A stretch of 64,000 nucleotides of DNA from Sansalvadorimonas sp965243775 (GTDB lineage Bacteria; Pseudomonadota; Gammaproteobacteria; Pseudomonadales; Endozoicomonadaceae), in NCBI GenBank assembly GCA_965243775.1, contig CBDEWF010000087.1, positions 1 to 64,000 on the forward strand. Direction: 5' to 3'. Below the pieces are notes generated by a model, which saw nothing but the letters and a program-made list of their open reading frames with translations, was not told the origin of the DNA and ran no database searches. Of this stretch, positions 7,607 through 16,846 are shown piece after piece. How positions within the stretch are numbered: position 1 is the first letter of the stretch; each line of letters starts with the position of its first letter. Position numbers and translations under genes: made by a program.

Positions 7607-10564
7607 TTAAAGAGCCTTAATAGCTTCCAGCTGTTCTTCCATACGAGTCTTGGCAGAACGTGCATCTTCCAGCTTGGCTTTCTCTTTCTCGATAACTGCG
7701 GCAGGAGCCTTGCCAACAAACTTCTCGTTAGAGAGTTTGCCTTCAAAGCGGGCCACTTCTTTGTTCAGTTTTTCAACTTCACGACTCAGACGGGTAATTT
7801 CCTTGTCTTTGTCGATCAGGCCAGCCATAGGTACCAGCACTTCCATATCGCCAACCAGCTGAGTGGCAGACATGGGAGTTTCCTCACCGTCTTTCAGGGC
7901 GGACAGATTGGATAGTTTGGCCAGGGAGGTCAGGAAGGCGCTGTTTTCTTCCAGACGACGCAGGTCTTCTGTGGATGTGTTGCGCAGAATAACGTCCAAA
8001 GGCTTGCTCGGGCCGATATTCATTTCCGCACGAATATTACGGATACCGGTGATAAAGCCTTTCAGCCATTCGATATCTTCTTCCGCCTGAGCGTCGATCT
8101 TGCTTTTATCAGCAATCGGGAAGGCGGAAGTCATAATAGTCTCACCCTCTACGCCAGCCAGAGGCTTGATCTGCTGCCAGATTTCCTCAGTGATAAACGG
8201 CATAAACGGATGAGCCATACGCATAATGGCTTCCAGAACGCGAACCAGAGTGCGACGGGTGCCGCGCTTGCGCTTTGCAAGTGCCTCGTCGGTCGCTCCC
8301 GACGTCCTGTCTCCCGCGACACTTGGGCTATCCTGCCCATCGTCCCACAGAACTGGCTTGGACAGTTCCAGATACCAGGCACAGTACTCGTTCCAGATAA
8401 AGTCGTACAGGTTCTGGGAAGCGTGGTCGAGACGGAAGTCTTCGATATTCTTGGCAACCTGGGTTTCAACGCGCTGCAGCTTGGAGATAATCCACTTGTC
8501 AGCCAGAGTCAGCTCAACGTCTTCCGCCGCACCCGACATCTTGTCTCCGGCGGCATTAGTACCTCCCTGTACGTCGCCATTCTGGCCGCAGTCCTGACCT
8601 TCAGTGTTCATCAGAACATAGTTGGCAGCGTTCCAGATCTTGTTACAGAAGTTACGGTAACCTTCCAGGCGCTTCATGTCCCAATTGATATCACGGCCGG
8701 TAGAAGCCAGTGAATAGAGGGTGTAACGCAGGGCGTCGGTGCCGTGAGGCGCAATGCCATCGGCAAAGGCCTTGCGGGTACGCTTCTCGATCTTCTGGGC
8801 CAGCTGCGGCTGCATCATATTGCCGGTACGCTTGGTAACCAGGGATTCCAGGTCGATACCGTCGATCATATCCAGAGGGTCAAGCACGTTGCCCTTGGAC
8901 TTGGACATCTTGTCGCCGTTCTCGTCCCGGATCAGGCCGGTCACATACACGTACTTGAACGGAACCTGCGGAGTGCCGTCTTCATTTTTCATAAAGTGCA
9001 TAGTCATCATAATCATCCGGGCAACCCAGAAGAAGATGATATCGAAGCCGGTCACCAGAACATCAGTCGGGTGGAACGTGTTCAGGCGCTCAGTATTTTC
9101 CGGCCAGCCCTGGGTACCAAAGGTCCACAGACCGGAGGAGAACCAAGTGTCCAGTACGTCGTCGTCCTGACGCAGTTCCACATCCGCAGCCAGACCGTTC
9201 TTTTCACGCACTTCGGCTTCAGTACGGGCTACGTAAACATTGCCTTCGTTGTCGTACCAGGCAGGAATACGGTGTCCCCACCACAGTTGACGGGAGATAC
9301 ACCAGTCCTGGATATCGCGCATCCAGGAGAAGTACATGTTCTCGTACTGCTTGGGAACGAACTGGATATCGCCATTTTCAACAGCCTTGATAGCTGGCTC
9401 AGCCAGAGGCGCAGTTTTCACAAACCACTGGTCAGTCAGCAGAGGTTCGATAACCACGCCAGAACGGTCACCGTAAGGCACCATCAGGGTATGATCGTCG
9501 ATCTTTTCCAGCAGACCGGCTTCATCAAAAGCAGCAACAATGGCTTTACGAGCAGCGAAACGCTCCATACCACGGAACTGTTCCGGGATGGTGGTATCAA
9601 CTTCGCTGTTTACGGAACCGTCGATATTGAAAGCTTCAGCCTGGTCACGGATATCGCCGTTCAGGGTCATGATATTGACCATAGGCAGACCGCAGCGCTT
9701 GCCGACTTCGTTATCGTTAAAGTCGTGAGCCGGGGTGATCTTTACACAGCCGGTGCCCTTCTCCATATCGGCATGTTCGTCGCCAACAATGGGGATACGG
9801 CGGTTAACCAGAGGCAGAACAACGTCCTTGCCAATCAGATCTTTGTAACGTGGATCTTCCGGGTTAACAGCCACACCGGTATCACCCAGCATGGTTTCCG
9901 GGCGGGTGGTAGCAACAACGATGTAATCTTTGCCTTCGCCAGTCTTCTCGCCAGCTGCCAGCGGATAGCGCAGGTACCACATATTGCCCTGCTTTTCCTT
10001 GTTCTCCACTTCCAGATCAGAGATGGCGGTGTGCAGCTTAGGGTCCCAGTTCACCAGACGCTTGCCGCGGTAGATCAGGTCGTCTTCATACAGACGGATA
10101 AATACTTCCTGAACGGCCTTGTAGAAGCCATCGTCCATGGTGAAACGTTCGGTTTCCCAGTCGGCAGAGGCACCCAGACGGCGCATTTGGCGGGTGATGT
10201 TGCCGCCGGATTCGGCTTTCCATTCCCAGATCTTGTCGGTAAAGGCTTCGCGACCGTAATCGTGACGGGTTTTGTTTTCTTCTGCTTGCACCTTACGCTC
10301 TACAACCATCTGTGTGGCGATACCGGCGTGGTCGGTACCCACTTGCCACAGGGTGTTATTCCCCTTCATGCGGTTATAACGGATCAGGGCATCCATAATG
10401 GACTGCTGGAAGGCATGACCCATATGCAGACTGCCGGTAACATTTGGCGGTGGCAGTGCGATGCTGTAAGGCTTGCCAGAGCCGGATGGTGCAAACCAGC
10501 CGTTCTCTTCCCAGGTTTTATACCAAGTGCCTTCGATGGCACTTGGGTTGTAAGTCTTTTCCAT
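7607..10564 (-). CDS. valS: Valyl-tRNA synthetase
   Basis: This class I cytoplasmic enzyme attaches valine to tRNA-Val and edits threonine errors. It has 985 residues with the HIGH-type motif in PPNVTGSLHMGHAFQQ (residues ~40-55), a large editing domain, the KMSKS motif in DENGDKMSKSKGN, an anticodon-binding region, and a C-terminal coiled coil. The window's enzyme is ~34 residues longer than the E. coli enzyme as I recall it. The excess lies in two short insertions before the anticodon-binding region, each encoded by a 29-bp palindrome (separate entries). The ATG at 10564 gives the normal N-terminus (MEKTYNPSAIE). It ends in its own terminator. Confidence 0.97.
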   Translation of the reverse strand: MEKTYNPSAIEGTWYKTWEENGWFAPSGSGKPYSIALPPPNVTGSLHMGHAFQQSIMDALIRYNRMKGNNTLWQVGTDHAGIATQMVVERKVQAEENKTRHDYGREAFTDKIWEWKAESGGNITRQMRRLGASADWETERFTMDDGFYKAVQEVFIRLYEDDLIYRGKRLVNWDPKLHTAISDLEVENKEKQGNMWYLRYPLAAGEKTGEGKDYIVVATTRPETMLGDTGVAVNPEDPRYKDLIGKDVVLPLVNRRIPIVGDEHADMEKGTGCVKITPAHDFNDNEVGKRCGLPMVNIMTLNGDIRDQAEAFNIDGSVNSEVDTTIPEQFRGMERFAARKAIVAAFDEAGLLEKIDDHTLMVPYGDRSGVVIEPLLTDQWFVKTAPLAEPAIKAVENGDIQFVPKQYENMYFSWMRDIQDWCISRQLWWGHRIPAWYDNEGNVYVARTEAEVREKNGLAADVELRQDDDVLDTWFSSGLWTFGTQGWPENTERLNTFHPTDVLVTGFDIIFFWVARMIMMTMHFMKNEDGTPQVPFKYVYVTGLIRDENGDKMSKSKGNVLDPLDMIDGIDLESLVTKRTGNMMQPQLAQKIEKRTRKAFADGIAPHGTDALRYTLYSLASTGRDINWDMKRLEGYRNFCNKIWNAANYVLMNTEGQDCGQNGDVQGGTNAAGDKMSGAAEDVELTLADKWIISKLQRVETQVAKNIEDFRLDHASQNLYDFIWNEYCAWYLELSKPVLWDDGQDSPSVAGDRTSGATDEALAKRKRGTRRTLVRVLEAIMRMAHPFMPFITEEIWQQIKPLAGVEGETIMTSAFPIADKSKIDAQAEEDIEWLKGFITGIRNIRAEMNIGPSKPLDVILRNTSTEDLRRLEENSAFLTSLAKLSNLSALKDGEETPMSATQLVGDMEVLVPMAGLIDKDKEITRLSREVEKLNKEVARFEGKLSNEKFVGKAPAAVIEKEKAKLEDARSAKTRMEEQLEAIKAL
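8292..8320 (-). repeat. 29-bp palindromic element inside valS (copy a)
   Basis: The plus-strand sequence runs GTCGCTCCCGACGTCC then TGTCTCCCGCGAC, with complementary ends (GTCGC/GCGAC). In the valS frame it encodes VAGDRTSGAT, within a stretch apparently absent from standard ValRS. It matches copy b in most bases and in reading frame. Confidence 0.75.
8526..8554 (-). repeat. 29-bp palindromic element inside valS (copy b)
   Basis: The plus-strand sequence runs GCCGCACCCGACATCT then TGTCTCCGGCGGC. It encodes AAGDKMSGAA in the valS frame, in the same phase as copy a. Differences between the copies are balanced between the arms (GCCGC/GCGGC against GTCGC/GCGAC), which suggests the palindrome is maintained. 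Confidence 0.75.
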
Positions 10565-10802
10565 ATTCGCTGCTTTCAGTCTGGTAGAGCGGAAGAATCA
10601 ATAAACCGGCAAGTATACCTGCCCCGGGGCTGAGTACGAATAGCTGATTGACGAGATAAGTCCGTTGAACCGTTAAAGCTTTGTGTCTCTCATTATTACG
10701 ATAAATATTGAATGCCGAATGATTTACCCATGATGAAGCCTGTCGCCTAAGTATTTTTTGACATGTGTCGATAGAGCTGTTGAGAAAATTTGGTCATGTA
10801 TG

Positions 10803-10905
10803 AAATGCGTTGATGTCCGTCATTCCTGCGAAAGCAGGAATCTCAAGCTGGTAGACTCCTGCTTTCGCAGGAGTGACGAGGTTGTAAAGGGTCATCAACG
10901 CATTT
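10803..10905. repeat. REP-like double hairpin in nested inverted repeats
   Basis: Two GC-rich hairpins with tetraloops face each other: TCCTGC-GAAA-GCAGGA and TCCTGC-TTTC-GCAGGA. They are bounded by CGTCA/TGACG and again by the 13-bp inverted repeat AAATGCGTTGATG / CATCAACGCATTT. This resembles paired REP/BIME sequences that RAYT transposases mobilise in other gammaproteobacteria. It occupies much of the 376-bp gap between valS and the ankyrin-like gene; the rest of that gap shows nothing recognisable. Confidence 0.8.
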
Positions 10906-10940
10906 GACTCATTACCGAAAATTTTGAGCCTGAACTTGCC

Positions 10941-12230
10941 ATGTTAAAAAAAAGTAGCCAGAAAGTTCTTTTAGTAAGTGTTGCCCTGTTGCTCTCGAAT
11001 ATGGGGGTTGCTGAGAATTCAGGCGCTTATCTTATCGAAAGCCAAATTCTTCCCGGCTATGGCGATGAGCACACAGAAAAAGCTAACGAACTTGTAGAAG
11101 AAATATTGATCAGGGGAATCAGAGGCAAGGTGTTAAGCGAGCCTAATTCCAGATTCAGGGGGCAGAGTCAGACATTCCGGAAAACATGTTTTCATGGGTG
11201 GTTCGATCCCCATGGGCACAGCATAGCGACTTTTGCTGTTGCTGGTGGGCTTCCAAAATTGTACCGGTGGGCCAGAAACCAGGGAGAGTGGGAGTTAACT
11301 TACAACAAAGCGAACGAATCCCCCATTAGTCAGGCGATTGAACATGGACTGGTTTATATGGCTGAAGTTGTCTGGAGTGGTGGATATAACCGCTACTCCT
11401 ATCTCAAGCGCCGTCCAAACAGGATTGTTGTTGAAAACAAGGGTTACGGGTATCCATTCGCCAGTATGGTGGAGCGCAAATGGCCACTTAGTGGTTTTGA
11501 GGCTGCATGGGCAGGTGGTGAACGGTTTCACTCCCGTGAAGAGCGGGATGCTGTTGTAAAATACCTGCAAGAGAATGAGACTGATCCAGAAAACAATACA
11601 CGCTTGCAAACTTTAATTGATAAGTTTGATCCCGAGGTTCATGGAGTCATTAGAAACCCGGGAGTCCTTGCCTATTCGAGCCGGATTACTGGCACCGGTG
11701 GTTGTAAATTTCACGGGCCGGCTGAAGGTGCACTGAGAGGAGCCATCAGAAGTGGTGAGGTGACTGAGCAGGTAGTAAAATCATTTCATATCAACGGTCT
11801 GCCATTGCTCCATTATTTAAGTGCTTTTCAGTTTACAGGAACTATTAAGCAGTTACTCGAAAAGGAGTACGCGCCAGACCTGATAAGCCAGCGTGACTCT
11901 AGGGGGCGGGATGCATTTCTGGCCGCTGTTGAGGCTCACAATAGAGAAATTGCTTCAGATCTGCTGCAAGCAGACTCCACTCTGGCCACACAACTGATAC
12001 CAGATCAGGACGGATATCAGCATAGTGGTGACAGCCCTCTGCACTTTGCCATGAGAAAAAGTGCTCCCCGGGAAATCATTGCCATGCTGCTGAATGCCAG
12101 CTCCCATAGTTTGCTGACGTATAAAAATGCAGAAGACCTAACCCCTGCAGCTTTGCTGGAGCAGCTCTATGACAATAAACAGATTACAGGAGACAGTTAC
12201 CTGACTTTAAGGGAAGCGATCAAGCAATAA
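10941..12230 (+). CDS. Secreted ankyrin-repeat-like protein of unknown function
   Basis: This 429-residue protein has a signal peptide (MLKKSSQKVLLVSVALLLSN, cleavage likely near VAEN). No enzyme motif is recognised. The C-terminal third resembles degenerate ankyrin repeats: GLPLLHYLSAFQFTGTIKQL, DSRGRDAFLAAVEAHNREIA, GDSPLHFAMRKSAPREIIAM and AEDLTPAALLEQL, spaced about 33-40 residues. Ankyrin repeats bind proteins, and many symbionts export such proteins to a host; that role is inferred here. The middle part is Trp- and Arg-rich and unassigned. It interrupts the usual holC-valS neighbourhood, which fits later gain. Confidence 0.6.
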   Translation: MLKKSSQKVLLVSVALLLSNMGVAENSGAYLIESQILPGYGDEHTEKANELVEEILIRGIRGKVLSEPNSRFRGQSQTFRKTCFHGWFDPHGHSIATFAVAGGLPKLYRWARNQGEWELTYNKANESPISQAIEHGLVYMAEVVWSGGYNRYSYLKRRPNRIVVENKGYGYPFASMVERKWPLSGFEAAWAGGERFHSREERDAVVKYLQENETDPENNTRLQTLIDKFDPEVHGVIRNPGVLAYSSRITGTGGCKFHGPAEGALRGAIRSGEVTEQVVKSFHINGLPLLHYLSAFQFTGTIKQLLEKEYAPDLISQRDSRGRDAFLAAVEAHNREIASDLLQADSTLATQLIPDQDGYQHSGDSPLHFAMRKSAPREIIAMLLNASSHSLLTYKNAEDLTPAALLEQLYDNKQITGDSYLTLREAIKQ

Positions 12231-12323
12231 GTGTTCTGTCAGCACTTGGAACATTTCTTGCCTTTAGATATGTGAAACAGTAGTTAAACATTACTTATAG
12301 TTATGTACAATCGATAAAAACCA

Positions 12324-12719
12324 ATGGCCATACTGAAGCCAATTATGAAACCAGGAAAAACAGGAATTTCCCGAATCATTGATGCGACCCGCTATACCCT
12401 GAAGGGCATTCAGGCAGCCTGGGTAAACGAAGCGGCTTTTCGCCAGGAGATGATTCTTTTGGCTATTGGCGGGATAGTATCACTACTTCTGCCGGTATCT
12501 GGTCTGGAAAGGGTAGCATTGGTTGGCAGCCTGCTGCTGGTGATTATTGTTGAACTATTGAATTCAGCTATTGAGGCGGTCGTTGACCGCATTGGTGATG
12601 AGTGGCATGAACTGAGTGGCCGGGCCAAAGATATGGCTTCCGCTGCCGTGTTCTTCTCCCTGATGATTGCTGGAATGACTTGGTTTGTGATTTTATGGGA
12701 GGTGCTGGTTCTTGCCTAG
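12324..12719 (+). CDS. dgkA: Diacylglycerol kinase
   Basis: This small inner-membrane enzyme phosphorylates diacylglycerol to phosphatidic acid, recycling lipid released during envelope synthesis. The protein has 131 residues and three membrane helices. The family signature is clear: NEAAFRQE in the first part, then VELLNSAIEAVVDR, followed by HELSGRAKDMASAAV. Two starts are possible, 12324 (MAILKPI...) and 12345 (MKPGKTG...); the second gives the usual length (~124) and neither has a strong ribosome site. Its end overlaps the convergent CDF gene by four bases. Confidence 0.95.
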   Translation: MAILKPIMKPGKTGISRIIDATRYTLKGIQAAWVNEAAFRQEMILLAIGGIVSLLLPVSGLERVALVGSLLLVIIVELLNSAIEAVVDRIGDEWHELSGRAKDMASAAVFFSLMIAGMTWFVILWEVLVLA

Positions 12720-13633
12720 CCCCTGGTTTCCCAAGGATCCACATGGATCAGAACCTCAATAACATTAGGCCCTTCCTGCATCAAAAGGGCTTCTACGGCC
12801 AGAGCTATATCATGTCCTTCCTTGACCGAAAGATGGCCGTCGACATGCAGGTGCATATCTACAAACAGCCCTCCATGGTGACGGGTCCGCAGCCGGTGAA
12901 TACTCCTTACTCCCTCTACTTTGGCTGCCATATTGTATAGCTGGTTGGTGATCTCTTGAGAAGCCCCTTTATCAACTAGTGAACCAAGGGCCTGGGCGCA
13001 TATATTAAAAGCTGAATAAAGAATAAACAGAGAGATCAGGCCGGCTCCGGCAATATCAATCCAGATATGGCCGGGCAGGAACAGGGAACCCAGCACTGCC
13101 AGTGCAGCAGGCATGGAACTGAATGCATCACTGCGATGATGCCAGGCGTTGGCTATCAGAGCAGAGGAATTGACCTGCTGGCCTTTATACAGGGTCCAGC
13201 GGAACAGCACTTCCTTGATGGCAATCGAGCTGAGAGCGGCAACCAGGGCAATGACTCCCGTCTGCCGAACCGTTCCTTCGTGCCAGGCCTGGAATGTATC
13301 CCAGCCAATACCAACACCTGCCGCCACCATCATGGCACCAATAAACAGGGTGACCAGGTTTTCATAGCGTTGATGACCATAAGGGTGATTGCTGTCAGCG
13401 GGAGCAGACCAGAGTCGTACACCAACCAGAACGGCAATATCACTGATCAGGTCGGAAAGGCTGTGCAGACCATCAGCAACAACTGCCCGGCTGTTGCCCA
13501 GTGTGCCTGCAACTATCTTTAGAACAGACAGGAGTACGTTAACCAGCAGGCCAGCCCATGTAACCGTGGTAATAACGGAAACGTGATTTGTTGTCGGATC
13601 AGACGTCTGCTTGCTTGAGTAAAGATTGGTCAT
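12716..13633 (-). CDS. Cation diffusion facilitator family metal exporter
   Basis: This 305-residue inner-membrane antiporter probably exports Zn2+, Fe2+ or another divalent metal in exchange for protons. Six hydrophobic segments are visible. Metal-site motifs occur at DGLHSLSDLISD (residues ~54-65), HPYGH (~83) and HHRSD (~165), the last two typical of the FieF/CDF family. The C-terminal ~85 residues form the cytosolic ferredoxin-like domain (LRTRHHGGLFVDMHLHVDG). The substrate metal cannot be fixed by inspection. It converges on dgkA with a four-base overlap. Confidence 0.9.
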   Translation of the reverse strand: MTNLYSSKQTSDPTTNHVSVITTVTWAGLLVNVLLSVLKIVAGTLGNSRAVVADGLHSLSDLISDIAVLVGVRLWSAPADSNHPYGHQRYENLVTLFIGAMMVAAGVGIGWDTFQAWHEGTVRQTGVIALVAALSSIAIKEVLFRWTLYKGQQVNSSALIANAWHHRSDAFSSMPAALAVLGSLFLPGHIWIDIAGAGLISLFILYSAFNICAQALGSLVDKGASQEITNQLYNMAAKVEGVRSIHRLRTRHHGGLFVDMHLHVDGHLSVKEGHDIALAVEALLMQEGPNVIEVLIHVDPWETRG

Positions 13634-13725
13634 TCTGGCTTGTTGCTGGCACTTAAAAAAACAGATGAGTCATGTCATCTGTCATGGGATTATAAAGGTT
13701 TAATGCTGTTAAGGTGGGCGCAATT

Positions 13726-14034
13726 CTAGATAGACAGAGCATCCAGCAGACGGCTTCGCAGCTTCTTCTCTATTTCCGGCAAGTATTCTGCTACAAGGGT
13801 ATCAATGATCTGGCTGATCTCGTCATCAGGCAGAGAGGGTGTCTGCATCTGGTTATTAACTATCGTTTCCTCCGGCAGGGGAACCCTGTCTGCCAGAATG
13901 GGAATGTGTTCACCCAGGTCAAACTCCAGGTCATCAGAAAAAATTTCCTCCTCGAAAGAGTCCTCTCCAAGAAGTTTGCGCAGGTTTTCCAGGTCACTGA
14001 GCAGCAGTTCAGCTGAATCATTTTGGCTTGTCAT
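13726..14034 (-). CDS. Small acidic protein translated with holC
   Basis: This is a 102-residue, strongly acidic protein (LGEDSFEEEIFSDDLEFDLG) with a C-terminal helix (EKKLRSRLLDALSI). Its start overlaps the holC stop by four bases (ATGA), so translation is probably coupled. A small protein between holC and valS is also found in pseudomonads, as I recall, supporting a real gene. No function is known to me. Confidence 0.75.
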   Translation of the reverse strand: MTSQNDSAELLLSDLENLRKLLGEDSFEEEIFSDDLEFDLGEHIPILADRVPLPEETIVNNQMQTPSLPDDEISQIIDTLVAEYLPEIEKKLRSRLLDALSI

Positions 14035-14498
14035 GAAGGGCGTCCAGTTTTCTGTCCAACTCTCTGATGCTTGGGGTCAAGTCCCCTCTCTCTATACTGG
14101 CGAAACCGGGTTCGGGCCAGCTTCAGGATCTTTTCTTCCTGAACTACAACCTCCGCAATGCGGCTGTAACTCTCCAAAGTATTCGGAATATTATCGCCAA
14201 GATTAATGAGTAATCCTTTACGGCCTTGCAGTTGAACTTCTGAATGGCCGATTGTTATGGGTTCCAGAGTGTCTTTGCTGTCATTAACGCTGTTATCGAC
14301 AATTTTATGGGGCAGAAAACTATCTTCACGGAATGACCAGAGCAGGGCATCCAGAGCTTTGGCATCTTCCTCGCAGCTTGTATGGATATGGGTAGTCACG
14401 CCATTTCTCAAGGCTTTTTCTGCCAGGCGGCAGGCAAAAACGGCTCGTTCTTCGAGCCTTTCTTCTGCAAGAATATAAAAACTGACCTGCTGGGACAT
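14031..14498 (-). CDS. holC: DNA polymerase III chi subunit
   Basis: Chi links the clamp-loader complex to single-strand binding protein during replication. This protein has 155 residues, close to the usual 145-150. Typical features are the start VSFYILAEE, ACRLAEKALRNG, LWSFREDSFLPH and a Rossmann-like fold ending LINLGDNIP. It is followed by an overlapping small gene. In many gammaproteobacteria the next gene would be valS; here the ankyrin-like, dgkA and CDF genes lie in between. Upstream, an IS has inserted 85 bp from the start and may affect its promoter. Confidence 0.9.
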   Translation of the reverse strand: MSQQVSFYILAEERLEERAVFACRLAEKALRNGVTTHIHTSCEEDAKALDALLWSFREDSFLPHKIVDNSVNDSKDTLEPITIGHSEVQLQGRKGLLINLGDNIPNTLESYSRIAEVVVQEEKILKLARTRFRQYRERGLDPKHQRVGQKTGRPS

Positions 14499-14587
14499 GG
14501 TTTTATTGAGCTATTGACGACCCGGCTACTTATACTCTGTTTACCAGTAGAGTGCCACGTTTTCTCAATATTGGAATAGCTTAGGAC

Positions 14588-15575
14588 TTACGCATTGACA
14601 GCTTCCGCTAATTTTGGGAGGAGATAATCCTTACCTTTAGCAAAGCTGTCGATGAATGTCGCAACGACATCTTTGTATAGATCTCTCTGATGCTGGTAAA
14701 CATTAGAGATAACCTTGTCCGCTCGCATCTTCTGTAGCTGAACAAAGCTGCAAATAGCAGCAAATATATGATTCCGGATGGGCTGCTCATTGCGAACCTG
14801 AAAGTGCTCAATATGACAGACCTGCTTGATAGCACGGTGATATTGCTCAATCTGCCAGTGCTGGTCATGAATCTGTAGGAAGTCCTTTCGAAGGAAGGTG
14901 CTGGTGTCGGTCTCCAGCAGGTAAACAACATAGTGGCGCCGCTGGTCTTTGAGTAGCGTCCGAAACAATTTGATTTTGCCAAAGTCCTTTAGCCACACAT
15001 CCAGCCCGTTCTCCGGTATATCCAGATTTTGAACTTGTTGCCACTGGTCTTTTTCCAGTGAAACAGTTCGGTTTTTCTCAACAGCAAACATAAACCCGAT
15101 CTGGTGGTTTTTTACCTTCTTCAAGTTAGGAGCACCGCTGTACCAGGAGTCACCGGTTACAAAAGAGGGCTGAAGGCCCCATGCCAACACCTCATCCAAC
15201 ATGTCACGGAAATAGTCATTTTTTGTCTTGTTCTCAGATTTGTCATAGACCCTGTAGCTGACTGGCATATGACTTCCTGAGAGGTCGGTATAGTAGAGAG
15301 TGATGAGGTTGATACCTTTGACAGCTCTATGATGCTTACCTGACCAGAAGTGTCCAACAAGAGCCATATACTGGCTATATGGCTTGTCTAAAACGCTGTC
15401 ATCAACGCTCAAGGTTCCACCTTTTAGGATCAGGCAACCCTTGACCTCATTGAAAATGATCAATGGGTTCAAAGTTTTCCCGATGCAAAAAGCGATTTGC
15501 GCTGTGGTGAGAAATGCCTGTTACCTCCGAAAGTCGAGTGCAAGTCGAGGATTTGGGTTCGCTGATTAAAAAGCC
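14588..15575 (-). pseudogene. IS701/IS4-like transposase, near-complete but frameshifted
   Basis: A 294-residue frame (14588-15472) holds all three catalytic acidic positions: SVDDSVLDK, VTGDSWYS and QIEQYHRAIKQ. The N-terminal ~40 residues continue in another frame upstream, because copy 2 has one more base near 15456 (GAAAATGATC versus GAAAAGATC in copy 1). Thus neither copy in this window encodes an intact transposase, but combined they define the original protein of about 335 residues. Confidence 0.8.
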
Positions 15576-15621
15576 CATGTATATAGGCAAGTTGCATCGT
15601 GCAGTAGTGGGACGGGACGTA

Positions 15622-16767
15622 AGTACTCAGACAAATGAAATCATATATTCCTTACCAAACTGATCGAATACCCTTTTTAGTTCTTTTTCGAATTCATCAA
15701 AGCTCATCACCTTCATGATATTCAGCCATTCGTACTTGACCTTATTCCACAGAATCTCAATCAGATTCAGTTCTGGTGAATAGGTCGGCAAGTAGCAGAC
15801 GATCAGCTTCTTTTCGAGCATCCAGTCATCCAGCTTTGCCCGGAACTTCTTGCAGGTATGAATGCTGGCATTGTCAACGACAACCAGCGTATACCTGTCT
15901 CCAGCACTGTACTTCGGGTCTTGCATCTGCTCGGCAAAGTCTTCAAATACACGAATGACCTCATCCCCGGTCACAGAGCCGTTGACAGGGTAGTAAAATA
16001 AGTCGTTATCACGATTCATAAAGCCCATAACGTTTATACGCTGACTACTGGTGGCGGGCACCCTTAACTGCTCGCCCTTCTCTTGCCACGCATAAGGAAT
16101 ACAAGGCTGTTGGACAAAACCAGACTCGTCGAAATAGAAAAGGTTTAGCAAGCCTTCCCGTTCAGCCTCCTGAGCTTTTTTTAATGTCTGGTGGCAGCGC
16201 TCAAAGGCTTCCTGATCACGCTTGTGACGGCAGGACTTACGTACACGTTTATAAACTAACCCGAGTTTTTTTTACTACTCTCTGTAGGGTTTTCAGTGAT
16301 GCAAGTTTCCCTGTTTCCTCTTCAAGCTTGGCCTGAGTATAGGAAAGGCGGCGTGGTTCTTCGGAAACCAGCTCAGCAATACGCTGGACATCCTGAGGAG
16401 TGTAGATAGGTGATGCGCCACCTCCATGGTCTTTGTACAAACCACGTATACCCGAACACTCCCAGTCATCGATCCACCGGGAAATTGTCTGATACTGCAC
16501 ATCAAAGACATCAGCTAACTGAGTCAGTGAGTATCCCTTTGAGCTGAGCAATACAGCATGGGCACGTTCTCTTACACAAGGCTGGGGGCCATTACGCATT
16601 GCGCACTTTAGAGTATCAATGATGGCGGTGTCAGTGATGGCGTGGACTGTCTTCTTCATCGGTGGCAGGCTCAAAACAGCGGAATGGTGAAAATATAGCA
16701 CTCTGGTAAATGGCACTATCGTACGCTGCTTATGCGGTCAATATATGAAAACGGTTGGTCGGGTACT
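15622..16767 (-). mobile_element. IS630-family insertion sequence, copy 1
   Basis: This 1146-bp element has ends AGTACTCAGAC and, read inward, AGTACCCGACC. It is flanked by duplicated TA (15620-15621 and 16768-16769), the target rule of IS630/Tc1 elements. It sits inside IS701-like copy 2. A second copy of the same length (50212-51357) differs at only two positions that I see (near 15657 and 16233). Confidence 0.95.
15627..16716 (-). CDS. IS630 transposase in two overlapping frames
   Basis: The first frame (16716-16249, 155 residues) is the helix-turn-helix part: ERAHAVLLSSKGYSLTQLAD, then VQYQTISRWIDDWE. The second (to 15627) is the DDE part: FYFDESGF, VVVDNASIHTCKK and YSPELNLIEILWNKVK. 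They join at an A8 run on the coding strand (16266-16273). The downstream frame (KKLGLVYKRVRKSC) is reached by losing one A, that is +1 shifting or transcriptional slippage; a -1 shift meets a stop at once. Both copies carry the same A8, so a mechanism that makes the fused protein is plausible. Confidence 0.85.
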
Positions 16768-16846
16768 TACTTCGCATTATCCTGAACAAAAATGATCTCT
16801 GGACGATTATCAGTAATCACTGTGGGCTGTCAATGCGAAAGTCCTA

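Larger units (their letters stand above)
14584..16844 (-). mobile_element. IS701/IS4-like insertion sequence, copy 2, split by IS630
   Basis: This second copy has the same terminal repeats as 2491-3607 and also abuts TA on both sides. An IS630 element (15622-16767) has inserted near its right end; removing it and one TA restores the sequence of copy 1 around GGGACGGGACGTACTTCGCA. The restored element is about 1113 bp. Confidence 0.9.

Noticed and set aside
8744..10633. A 629-residue plus-strand frame opposite valS.
   Set aside because: It is the shadow of the highly conserved valS gene and has no recognisable domain.
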